Part shown: in pieces, positions 26,575 to 33,837 of the stretch
Layout of the letters: each line of letters starts with the position of its first letter
Numbering within the stretch: position 1 is the stretch's first letter
From: Marinovum sp034669705
GTDB lineage: Bacteria > Pseudomonadota > Alphaproteobacteria > Rhodobacterales > Rhodobacteraceae
NCBI RefSeq assembly: GCF_034669705.1
Contig: NZ_JAXMOR010000019.1
Location: 27,084-91,083 of the forward strand
Length of the DNA: 64,000 nucleotides
Direction of reading: 5' to 3'
The notes under the pieces: generated by a model
Seen by the model: only the letters and a program-made list of their open reading frames with translations
What the model was told of the DNA's origin: nothing
Databases searched by the model: none
Made by a program: the position numbers and the translations under genes

Positions 26575-27090
26575 CTACTCCGCCGCGTCGCGCCGGGGCA
26601 GCACCCAGTGCTTGCGCGGGAAGTGGCAGGTGTAGCCGCCGGGAAAGCGCTCGAGGTAGTCCTGATGCTCGGGCTCGGCTTCCCAGAAATCGCTCACCGG
26701 CTCGACCTCGGTCACCACCTTGCCGGGCCAGAGGCCCGAGGCATCGACATCGGCGATGGTGTCGAGCGCCACCGCCTTCTGATCCTCGTCGACGTAGTAG
26801 ATCGCCGAGCGATAGCTCATCCCGCGGTCGTTGCCCTGCTGGTTGAGCGTGCTGGGATCGTGGATCTGGAAGAAGACCTCCAGCAGCCGGCGATAGGAGA
26901 TCTGCTCGGGATCATAGGTGATCTCGATCGCCTCGGCATGGGTGCCGTGATTGCGATAGGTGGCATGCTCGACGTCGCCGCCGGTATAGCCCACCCGGGT
27001 TGCCTTCACCCCCGGCAGCTTGCGGATCAGGTCCTGCATGCCCCAGAAACATCCGCCGGCAAGGACGGCGCGCTGTGTGGTGTCGCTCAT
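26575..27090 (-). CDS. msrA: Peptide-methionine (S)-S-oxide reductase MsrA
   Basis: Repairs methionine-S-sulfoxide in proteins using thioredoxin. 171 residues. The catalytic motif AGGCFWGMQDLIRKLPGV has its nucleophilic Cys in the usual place, with YTGGDVEHATYRNHGTHAEA and the FFQIHDPSTLNQQGND segment typical of MsrA. I see no clear C-terminal recycling cysteine, so regeneration may use the single-Cys or glutathione/thioredoxin route. The start overlaps the msrB stop (ATGA), so msrB and msrA are made together. Confidence 0.97.
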   Translation of the reverse strand: MSDTTQRAVLAGGCFWGMQDLIRKLPGVKATRVGYTGGDVEHATYRNHGTHAEAIEITYDPEQISYRRLLEVFFQIHDPSTLNQQGNDRGMSYRSAIYYVDEDQKAVALDTIADVDASGLWPGKVVTEVEPVSDFWEAEPEHQDYLERFPGGYTCHFPRKHWVLPRRDAAE

Positions 27091-27536
27091 TGGGTCACCT
27101 CTTCGACCTGGTCGATGTACTCTCCATAGCCCTCGGCCTCCATATCATCGCGGTGGATGAAGCGCAGCGAGGCGGAGTTGATGCAATAGCGCAGCCCGCC
27201 GCGATCGCGCGGGCCGTCGGGAAAGACATGGCCGAGGTGGCTGTCGCCATGGGCCGAGCGGACCTCGGTGCGGATCATGCCGTGGCTGCTGTCGCGCAAC
27301 TCGGTGACATGCGCCGGCGTGATCGGCTTGGTAAAGCTCGGCCAGCCGCAGCCGCTCTCGAACTTGTCGGAGGAGGCAAAGAGCGGCTCGCCGGAGACGA
27401 CGTCGACGTAAATCCCCGGCTCCTTGGTGTCGTTATACTGGCCGGTGAACGGCCGTTCGGTGCCGTTTTCCTGGGTCACCCGGTATTGCTCGGGGGTGAG
27501 CCGGGCGATGGCCTCATCGGATTTCTTGTATGTCAC
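27087..27536 (-). CDS. msrB: Peptide-methionine (R)-S-oxide reductase MsrB
   Basis: Reduces methionine-R-sulfoxide, complementing MsrA. 149 residues from GTG at 27534-27536, which has a strong ribosome site (TGGAGGGG, eight bases upstream); an in-frame upstream ATG would add 76 residues with no MsrB similarity. Family motifs: YNDTKEPGIYVDVVSGEPLF, SGCGWPSFTKPI, SHLGHVFPDGPRDRGGLRYC with the catalytic Cys followed by INSASLRFI. The paired CxxC zinc sites of many MsrB proteins are absent, placing it in the zinc-free group. Confidence 0.96.
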   Translation of the reverse strand: MTYKKSDEAIARLTPEQYRVTQENGTERPFTGQYNDTKEPGIYVDVVSGEPLFASSDKFESGCGWPSFTKPITPAHVTELRDSSHGMIRTEVRSAHGDSHLGHVFPDGPRDRGGLRYCINSASLRFIHRDDMEAEGYGEYIDQVEEVTQ

Positions 27537-27915
27537 GTGGAACCCCTCCAGATTTCTTGGTTGGTGCGAATGTGGGGGCGCCGTGGCGGTTTGTCCAATA
27601 TCTGTCAATGCCGTCACGCCAGCGTGAGTTTCAGCGCGTCGTTGCACACCGGCCCGAACTCCGGTGCAGCAGATGGCGAATGCGGGTAAGTCACCGGCGC
27701 GCGCTCGTCTCCCCCGAAACGCCAGCCCAGACCCAAAGCAGCGGGCCTCTTCTGAAAGCGCCATATTTCACCCGCGACTGGACCGGTGCGGCCACCTCGC
27801 CCATTCTGGGAAGGAAAACAGACGCTAAGAGCTGATTCGCAGCGCAGTTCGGACTTAATAAATAAATTTTATTTATTAAGTCTCGCGTATACAGAGTGGG
27901 CAGGAGGAACGATAG
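27537..27915. other. Spacer between msrB and the ROK regulator gene
   Basis: About 380 bases between divergent genes. The left part (27540-27830) holds nothing I recognise beyond the msrB ribosome site. The right part is strikingly AT-rich from 27840 on and contains the 31-base palindrome listed separately, then GTATACAGAGTGGG and the ribosome site GGAGGAACGATAG of the ROK gene. Confidence 0.5.
27849..27879. promoter_or_regulatory. 31-base perfect palindrome, probable ROK repressor operator
   Basis: Arms GACTTAATAAATAAA (27849-27863) and its exact reverse complement (27865-27879) surround a single central T. It ends 36 bases before the start of the ROK-family regulator, in otherwise 65-70 percent GC DNA. 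ROK (NagC/XylR/Mlc) repressors bind AT-rich palindromes of about 20-25 bases, so autoregulation through this site is the simplest reading. It also contains -10-like TATTTAT sequence, so it could overlap the promoter itself. Confidence 0.75.
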
Positions 27916-29115
27916 ATGACTCAGGACACCAGCCGTAGCTTCAGCAGCGGCGTGAACCAGAGCGGCGTGCGCGACTACAACGAGCGTTTGCTGCTATCGA
28001 TGATTCAGCGTCATGGCCCGATGCCGGGCTCCGACATGGCGCGCCAGTCCAGCCTTTCGGCGCAGACGGTCTCGGTGATCCTGCGCTCGCTCGAGGCCGA
28101 CGGCCTGCTGGTCAAGGGCGAGCCGCAACGCGGCCGCGTCGGCAAGCCGCGCATCCCGATGGCGCTCAATCCCGCCGGCAGCTTTGCTTTCGGGCTCAAG
28201 ATCGGACGTCGCTCGGCCGACCTTGCGCTGATGGATCTGACCGGCGAGGTGCGGGCCCAGATGCAGATCCAGTATCACTTTCCCGACCCCGACAAGATGC
28301 TGACCTTTCTCGGCGAGGGCATCGAGAGCATGTCGACGGCGCTGGACCCCGAGCAGCGCAAGCTGATCTGCGGCATCGGCATCGCCGCCCCCTTCGAGAT
28401 GTGGAAACGGCACGATATCATCGGCGCGGACGACCGCTCCTACGACAGCTGGCAGGGCCGCGATCTGGTGCGCGAGGCGACGGAGTTCACCGAACTGCCG
28501 ATCACACTGGTCAATGATGCCACCTCGGCCTGCTATGCCGAGAACACCTTTGGCCAGGGCCGCAGGTTCCGCGATTACGCCTATTTCTTCATCGGCGCCT
28601 TCGCCGGCGGCGGCGTGGTGATGAACGGCGCGGTTTTCGAGGGTCCCCGCGACAATGCCGGCGCGCTGGGCTCGATCATCACCCGAGATGCCGAGGGACG
28701 GCCGGCGCAGCTGATGGACCGGGCGTCGATCTTCTGGCTCGAGACGGCGATCCGCGAGGCCGGCGGCGACCCGGCGCAGCTCTGGTCGCGCGGGGCCGAC
28801 TGGGCCACCTTCGAGGACCAGCTCGGACCCTGGATCGAGATGGCGGCGCAGGAGCTGGCGATGGCGGCGCTGTCGTGCTGCGCGGTGATCGACTTCGAGG
28901 CGGTGCTGGTCGACGGCGCCTTTCCCGCCGCGGTCCGGTCGCGACTGGTGAGGCGGATGTCCGAACTGTCGCGCGACATCGAGACCATCGGCCTGTTTCG
29001 CCCCGAGTTCGCCGAGGGCAGCGTCGGCGCCAACGCCCGCGTGCTGGGCGCCGCCTACCGGCCGATCGCTTCGCAGTATTTCCTCGGCTCCGGCGGGCTG
29101 ACCGCGGCGCGCTGA
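27916..29115 (+). CDS. ROK family transcriptional regulator (NagC/XylR type)
   Basis: 399 residues: N-terminal winged helix-turn-helix (about 20-85; GSDMARQSSLSAQTVSVILRSLEADGLL) followed by an actin-like ROK sugar-binding domain (LPITLVNDATSACYAE, GAFAGGGVVMNG, FEGPRDNAGALGS). The usual ROK zinc-site motif CxCGxxGC is not present; at its place is SIITRDAEGRPAQLMDRAS, so it may not bind zinc. GGAGGA lies nine bases before the ATG. ROK regulators of Rhodobacterales usually sit beside sugar ABC transporters; none is here, and the convergent neighbour is a GMC dehydrogenase, so the target may be elsewhere. Confidence 0.9.
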   Translation: MTQDTSRSFSSGVNQSGVRDYNERLLLSMIQRHGPMPGSDMARQSSLSAQTVSVILRSLEADGLLVKGEPQRGRVGKPRIPMALNPAGSFAFGLKIGRRSADLALMDLTGEVRAQMQIQYHFPDPDKMLTFLGEGIESMSTALDPEQRKLICGIGIAAPFEMWKRHDIIGADDRSYDSWQGRDLVREATEFTELPITLVNDATSACYAENTFGQGRRFRDYAYFFIGAFAGGGVVMNGAVFEGPRDNAGALGSIITRDAEGRPAQLMDRASIFWLETAIREAGGDPAQLWSRGADWATFEDQLGPWIEMAAQELAMAALSCCAVIDFEAVLVDGAFPAAVRSRLVRRMSELSRDIETIGLFRPEFAEGSVGANARVLGAAYRPIASQYFLGSGGLTAAR

Positions 29116-29121
29116 CGCCGC

Positions 29122-30729
29122 TCAGCCGAGGATATGCGCCGCCGTGCGCATCGCCAGCGCCGCGATGGTCAGCGTCGGCGCATTGACCGGCATGGTCACA
29201 TGCGCCGAGGATCCCATGACATAGAGGTTCGGGTGCTGATGGCTCTGCTGGTGGCTGTTGACCACCGAGGTCCTCGGATCATCGCCCATCCGCGCCGTGC
29301 CGCCGATGATGGCGTTCGAGAGGTAGACCGCGTTCGAGCTGACCTCGGTCGCGCCCAGCCGCTCGAGCACCTCGGTGTTGATCTTCCGGGAGATCTCCAT
29401 TCCGGCGCGGGTATACTCGTCGAGACAGTAGGCGATGCGCGGTTTCGGCAGGCCGGCGCTGTCGGTCTCGGTCGAGAGGGTCAGGCGGTTGTCGGCATCC
29501 GGCAGGATCTCGGCGCTGGAATTCAGCCGCAGATGGCGCGAGACGATGCGGTTGAGCTCGCTGACCAGCGCCTGTCCCATCAGACCCTTGGCGATCAGCT
29601 GCCGCGCCACATCGGTGCCGTCGGAATTGCCCGAATGGCCCGAGTTCATGAAGCTGGTGCCGATGGCGGCATGTGACGCGCGAAAGGCGCCATCGCGCAG
29701 TTCGACCAGTCCCGAGGTCTGTTGCGGACCGCGATAGGGGTAGACCGGGTCGCGCGTCACCCCCTTGGTGTCCTGGTTGGCCTGGGTGATCAGGTAGCGG
29801 CCGACCGCGCCAGAGCCATTGGCGACCCCGTTCGGCGCGGCCTCCTGCGCCGACATCAGCAGCAGGCGGGGGTTCTCGATGGCATGACAGCACAGCGCAT
29901 AGACGTTGGCGGTGACGCGGGTCTGGCTGCCGTCGGGGCGGCGCACGTCGACGCCGGTCACCCGGCCCTCGGCCCCGAGATTTATCCTCGTCACCACCGC
30001 CTCGGTGATGATCTGCGCGCCGGCGGCCTCGGCCTTGTCGGCGATCACCGAACCGTCGAGCTTGGCCCCGATGGGGCAGATCGGCACGCAGGTGTTGTTG
30101 CCGCAACAGGCCGGGCGGCCATCGAACTGCACCGAGTTGCGGGCATGGCTGAAGATGCCGGAGTGCAGGCCCATCTGTTTCAGCGCGATATCGACCCGGC
30201 TGTCGAGATAGGAGGCGGGGACCGGCGGCATCGGAAAGGGCTCTTTGCGCGGCGCGCCCCAGGTGTGCGCCATGCTGCCGGCCACGCCCCAGATGGTTTC
30301 GGCGCGGGCGTAGTGGTCTTCCAGCTCGCCATAGCTCACCGGCCAGTCGCGGGCGACGCCATAGCTGCTCTTCATGCGGAAATCGGCCGGCCGCAGCCGG
30401 TCGGCAAAACCCATCCAATGCCAGGTAGAGCCGCCGTAGATCCGCAGGTAGGCCCCGACGAACTCCATCGGCCCCGCCTGGTCGTAAAAGCTGGCATAGC
30501 CGCCATCCTGCGGATGCGGCGCCCAGGGGTTTGACGGATAGGGCGCCTGCGGGCCCTTGACCGGGTTGTTGGCAAAGACCGACATCCAGTCGTGCCGCGG
30601 CTTTCGCGGCCCGGCCTCGAGCACGGTCACCTGCCGCCCGGCCTGCGCCAGCTCCAGCGCCAGATGCGCCCCGGCCATGCCGGCACCCACCACCAGCACA
30701 TCGACGGTCTGTGGCACCGGCGCCGTCAT
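29122..30729 (-). CDS. GMC family FAD oxidoreductase, large subunit of a membrane/periplasmic sugar or alcohol dehydrogenase
   Basis: 535 residues from the ATG at 30727-30729 (MTAPVPQTVDVLVVGAGMAG). FAD-binding Rossmann motif VVGAGMAGAHLALELAQAG at residue 13; YLRIYGGSTWHWMGFADRL; the four-cysteine segment CCGNNTCVPICPIGAK near residue 245, typical of gluconate, sorbitol and fructose dehydrogenase large subunits and able to hold an iron-sulphur cluster; C-terminal MGSSAHVTMPVNAPTLTIAA with the catalytic His/Asn pair. It has no signal peptide, so it would be exported with the Tat-signal small subunit, whose stop overlaps its start (ATGA). Last gene of the four-gene unit. The substrate is unknown. 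Confidence 0.9.
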   Translation of the reverse strand: MTAPVPQTVDVLVVGAGMAGAHLALELAQAGRQVTVLEAGPRKPRHDWMSVFANNPVKGPQAPYPSNPWAPHPQDGGYASFYDQAGPMEFVGAYLRIYGGSTWHWMGFADRLRPADFRMKSSYGVARDWPVSYGELEDHYARAETIWGVAGSMAHTWGAPRKEPFPMPPVPASYLDSRVDIALKQMGLHSGIFSHARNSVQFDGRPACCGNNTCVPICPIGAKLDGSVIADKAEAAGAQIITEAVVTRINLGAEGRVTGVDVRRPDGSQTRVTANVYALCCHAIENPRLLLMSAQEAAPNGVANGSGAVGRYLITQANQDTKGVTRDPVYPYRGPQQTSGLVELRDGAFRASHAAIGTSFMNSGHSGNSDGTDVARQLIAKGLMGQALVSELNRIVSRHLRLNSSAEILPDADNRLTLSTETDSAGLPKPRIAYCLDEYTRAGMEISRKINTEVLERLGATEVSSNAVYLSNAIIGGTARMGDDPRTSVVNSHQQSHQHPNLYVMGSSAHVTMPVNAPTLTIAALAMRTAAHILG

Positions 30730-31172
30730 CGCTGCGGCTCCTGCCAATGCCCGAAGGGGCCGCCGCACAGCCCCGGCGCGGTGGCAAAGGTCAGCGCCTG
30801 CCAGCCAAGGCAATAGTCGTAGTATCGGACCTCGCCATCGACCTCACCGGTAAACAGGAAAGTGGCGATCCAACGCATCTGGTCACCGGCGCGGGTGCTG
30901 GCGTCCCGGCTCATCGACGCAAGCTCGGGGCGGCGACGGGCCAGCGCTACCAGCGCGAACATCGCCTCGGTGCCAAAGGCGCGGGCAAACTCGGTCTCGC
31001 AGGCCTCGAGCAATACCGGCGGAAGATAGGTCGTGCCGCCGATGGCGCGAATGATGTCGCGGAACATCGCCAGGTCATCCTCGACCCCGAGCCGCGCCGC
31101 CGCACCGGTGGGCGCCATCGCGATGGCCGCGGAAAGCAGTCGGATCACCTCGCGGCGGTCAAAGCCCGGCAT
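30726..31172 (-). CDS. Sorbitol-dehydrogenase-type small subunit (FAD-SLDH family) with Tat signal
   Basis: 148 residues. The N-terminus has a twin-arginine motif (DRREVIRLLSAAIAMAP) and a cleavable hydrophobic stretch. The body matches the small subunit of FAD-dependent sugar alcohol dehydrogenases: an alpha-helical segment with FLFTGEVDGEVRYYDYCLGW and the family ending LCGGPFGHWQEP. Such subunits carry the flavoprotein through the Tat pathway. The start overlaps the upstream cytochrome/phytochelatin-synthase stop by one base (TGATG), and the stop overlaps the GMC start, so subunits are made in fixed order. Confidence 0.85.
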   Translation of the reverse strand: MPGFDRREVIRLLSAAIAMAPTGAAARLGVEDDLAMFRDIIRAIGGTTYLPPVLLEACETEFARAFGTEAMFALVALARRRPELASMSRDASTRAGDQMRWIATFLFTGEVDGEVRYYDYCLGWQALTFATAPGLCGGPFGHWQEPQR

Positions 31173-32161
31173 CAGTACGTCCTCACCAGCGCCAGCCCGC
31201 GCGACCGGCCCGAGGCGCTGTCGGTATCCAGCATCGCCTCGTAGAGCAGCGCCATCGGGATCCAGGCCGGCGGATACTTGTAGCCCGCCACATCAAGCAC
31301 CAGCACCGAGTCGCTCGGTGCGTGATAGGCGCCGATGGGCGAGACATGGCCAGAGCCGTCCTGGCCCACGATGCCGCGGTTGTAGTTCACGATCACCCGT
31401 GTGGCGGGGTCCGACAGCGCGTTGGTCAGGGCGCTGCGCATCTGGTCGAGATCGCTCTCATCGGCAAAGATCGTTGTCGGCTGCACGTCGAGGTGGGTCA
31501 GGAACTGGCCGATCTGGTCGAGGGTCAGCCCGTCGGTCACCACGCCTTCAAAGCTTTTCACCTGCTGGTTGGCCTCGGTAAAGAGGTTCTCTTGGGTGAA
31601 ATAGGGGTAGGGATAGCGCATGGGGTCGATCGGCCGGGTCAGCCCGTCTTCAAAGGAATTGAGCACCGCAGCCATGCTGGCGATCGAGCAGAAGGTGAGG
31701 AATTTCTCGCTCTCGACATAGGGCGACACACGGAAATAATCGCCGTTGAACCGGCTCTCGACCACCCGCGCGCCGCCGTCCTGGCTGGTAAGATAGACGA
31801 CGCGGGTGTCGGCGCCCTCGGCCGCAGCGGTGACCAGCGGCGCGAACGGGGCGGCCGAGACGACCGAGGCCTCGGTGCCGAAAAAGCCCGCCAGCCGGTC
31901 GATCTCGGGATCAGAGAGCTGTTGCGCCACCGCCTGCATCACATCCGCCGTGCCGCCGCTGCGCTGGCCGGACTTATAGGCGTGCAGCGCGTTGTGCAGA
32001 TAGGTCTGCGACTGGCCATGGATGATCGGGATGTGATCGATATGGGCCACACCGTCGACCGAATGGCACGACAGGCAGGTCTCGGCCTCGACCGGCGGCG
32101 CGGCCAGGGCAGGCGAGGCGGCAAGGCAGAAGGCCAGCAGGGCCGGGCGCAGGGGGTTCAT
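31172..32161 (-). CDS. Secreted cytochrome c fused to a phytochelatin-synthase-like domain
   Basis: 329 residues. Signal peptide 1-21. Class I cytochrome c at about 25-97: haem motif CLSCH (Cys29, Cys32, His33) and probable axial Met75 in DVMQAVAQQLSDPEIDRLAG. From about residue 118 to the end lies a phytochelatin-synthase (papain-like) domain: Cys158 in TFCSIASMAAVLNS, His272 in GSGHVSPIGAYH, Asp290 in VLVLDVAGYKYPPAWI, then GRSRGLALV. The His-to-Asp spacing of 18 equals that of plant PCS1. Residue 152, six before the Cys, is Glu where phytochelatin synthases have an oxyanion Gln. It overlaps the neighbours on both sides. It probably occupies the cytochrome subunit place of a three-subunit dehydrogenase; activity on glutathione is inference. 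Confidence 0.85.
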   Translation of the reverse strand: MNPLRPALLAFCLAASPALAAPPVEAETCLSCHSVDGVAHIDHIPIIHGQSQTYLHNALHAYKSGQRSGGTADVMQAVAQQLSDPEIDRLAGFFGTEASVVSAAPFAPLVTAAAEGADTRVVYLTSQDGGARVVESRFNGDYFRVSPYVESEKFLTFCSIASMAAVLNSFEDGLTRPIDPMRYPYPYFTQENLFTEANQQVKSFEGVVTDGLTLDQIGQFLTHLDVQPTTIFADESDLDQMRSALTNALSDPATRVIVNYNRGIVGQDGSGHVSPIGAYHAPSDSVLVLDVAGYKYPPAWIPMALLYEAMLDTDSASGRSRGLALVRTY

Positions 32162-33684
32162 GGCAAAATCCTTACGTTCATCATCATGCCGGCGTCCTCA
32201 TGCGGCAGGATGTGGCAATGGGTGACGAAATCGCCGTCGAAATCCTCGAACCGCGACCGTAGGGTCAGGGTGCCGGCCGCCGGCACCACGAAGGTGTCAT
32301 GCCAGGGCCGCTCCGCCAGCGGCACGCCGCTCACGGCCACCACCTGAAACGGGTTGATGTGGATGTGCATCGGATGCGGATAGGCGGTGGTGTTGACGAA
32401 GGTCCATTCCTCGGCCGTGCCGAGCCTGGGGTCGAGATGCCAGTCGTCGGGGTCATAGGACTGCCCGTCGATGGTGAAGGCAAGGTCGAAGACCGCCCGA
32501 GGGTCCTTGCGCTCGCCCAGTACCACGGTGCGTCTGCGCACGATCTCGGCGTCGGTGATGTCTGGCGGCGGCGCGGCGCGGGCGGGCATCAGGCCCGAGG
32601 GCGCGCCGCCCGGCGCGATGTGCACCTGGCCCAGGGTCCGCGCCTTCAGATCGACCAGCCCGTGACGATAGGGCTGGCGCACCATGTCGTGCAGACCGGG
32701 CGCCAGCCCTTCGACCACCACGTCGACCCGGTTGCCCGGCGACAGGAGCAGGCTGTCAACCGGTTTCGGTTCGCGCAGCGGTGTGCCATCGCGGCCCACC
32801 AGGGTGGCCGCCAGTCCCATAGCCTTGAAATCCAGCGGACAAAACTGGAAATCATTGGCCAAAAGCAGTCGCCAGAACTGGCGCTCGCCCTGACGCAGGC
32901 GGATCGTCGGCCGGTATTGGCCATTGAGCGTGAAGATCCGCGGCGCGCGCAGCGACATGAACTGCCGCGGGTCGTCGAAATCCGCCGCGTCGCCGCCGAT
33001 CACCGTCTGGATCACGATTTGCCGCTCCGGCAGGCCCTCTGGCACGTAACCCTCTGGCTCCACGAGAATCATTCCCGCCATGCCGCTGCCGATCTGTGCT
33101 GCAACCGAGCCGTGCCAATGCGGGTGGTACCAGAAGCTGCCGACCGGATGATTTTCGGGAATCTGCACGTGATAGTTGAACGCCTCTCCCGGCGCCACGG
33201 TCAGAAAGACATTGTCGCTGCGCCCCTTCGGGCTGACGTGCAAGCCGTGGAAATGCAGGTTGGTGGTGTTGAAATCATGCGGCGCCACATGGCTGCTGCC
33301 CACCGGCCCGCAAAGATCGGCGGCCTCGAAAAGCGCCGGGTCCGGCATGGGCAACGGGTTCGGCGGCAGGGCATTTTCCAGCCGCAGATCGATCGCATCG
33401 CCGGGGCGCAGCCGCAGGGTCGGGCCGGGTAAGCCCCCGTTATAGCGCCGCAAATTGCGCGGTTTGTCATCGACCAGCGCCATCGAAAGCTGCGGTCGCA
33501 GGGTGGCCTGCAGGCGGCCATCGCGGCTGCGGATCTCGGACGGATTGGCCAGGTCGCCGGGGCCGCCAAGGCCGAAGCCTGCCAAGCCGTCGGCCTCGGC
33601 CCGGCCGGACCAGCCCAGCCCCGCCGCCGCGCCAAGCGCCACGCCGCCGGCCCCAAGTGCCAAGATCTGCCTGCGATTGTGCAT
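32158..33684 (-). CDS. Multicopper oxidase with Tat signal (laccase/CopA/CueO-like)
   Basis: 508 residues in three cupredoxin domains. Tat signal NRRQILALGAGGVALGAAAG. All four copper motifs are intact: HFHGLHV, WYHPHWHG, HPMHIHINPF and HCHILPHEDAGMM (type 1 site HCHxxxHxxxxM with axial Met). There is no methionine-rich insert of the CueO type. It would oxidise a substrate or accept electrons and reduce oxygen to water in the periplasm. First gene of the unit: ATG at 33682-33684 with GGAAGGGAG before it, and its stop overlaps the cytochrome/phytochelatin-synthase start (ATGA). Copper detoxification or electron delivery to oxygen are both possible roles. Confidence 0.93.
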   Translation of the reverse strand: MHNRRQILALGAGGVALGAAAGLGWSGRAEADGLAGFGLGGPGDLANPSEIRSRDGRLQATLRPQLSMALVDDKPRNLRRYNGGLPGPTLRLRPGDAIDLRLENALPPNPLPMPDPALFEAADLCGPVGSSHVAPHDFNTTNLHFHGLHVSPKGRSDNVFLTVAPGEAFNYHVQIPENHPVGSFWYHPHWHGSVAAQIGSGMAGMILVEPEGYVPEGLPERQIVIQTVIGGDAADFDDPRQFMSLRAPRIFTLNGQYRPTIRLRQGERQFWRLLLANDFQFCPLDFKAMGLAATLVGRDGTPLREPKPVDSLLLSPGNRVDVVVEGLAPGLHDMVRQPYRHGLVDLKARTLGQVHIAPGGAPSGLMPARAAPPPDITDAEIVRRRTVVLGERKDPRAVFDLAFTIDGQSYDPDDWHLDPRLGTAEEWTFVNTTAYPHPMHIHINPFQVVAVSGVPLAERPWHDTFVVPAAGTLTLRSRFEDFDGDFVTHCHILPHEDAGMMMNVRILP

Positions 33685-33776
33685 GGACTCCCTTCCCGGT
33701 TGCCGGCCATTAAGTCTCCGAATACTGAAAAAATTGACATACCTATATACCGTTCCTCAGCGTAACCCGCTATAAC

Positions 33777-33792
33777 TGTGATGAATATCACT
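33777..33792. promoter_or_regulatory. CRP-like palindrome in the divergent control region
   Basis: TGTGATGAATATCACT matches the CRP consensus TGTGA-N6-TCACA at nine of ten positions and contains GTGAT-GAAT-ATCAC. It lies in the AT-rich spacer (33685-33837) between the multicopper-oxidase unit and the cyclase gene, 93 bases from the first start and 45 from the second. TTGACA at 33734 and TATATA at 33744-33749 are also in this spacer. A Crp/Fnr-family regulator is the candidate binder. Confidence 0.5.
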
Positions 33793-33837
33793 ATAAAATA
33801 CTTTGATTATTTCGTTCGCGCGCGGCAGGGGGACCGA

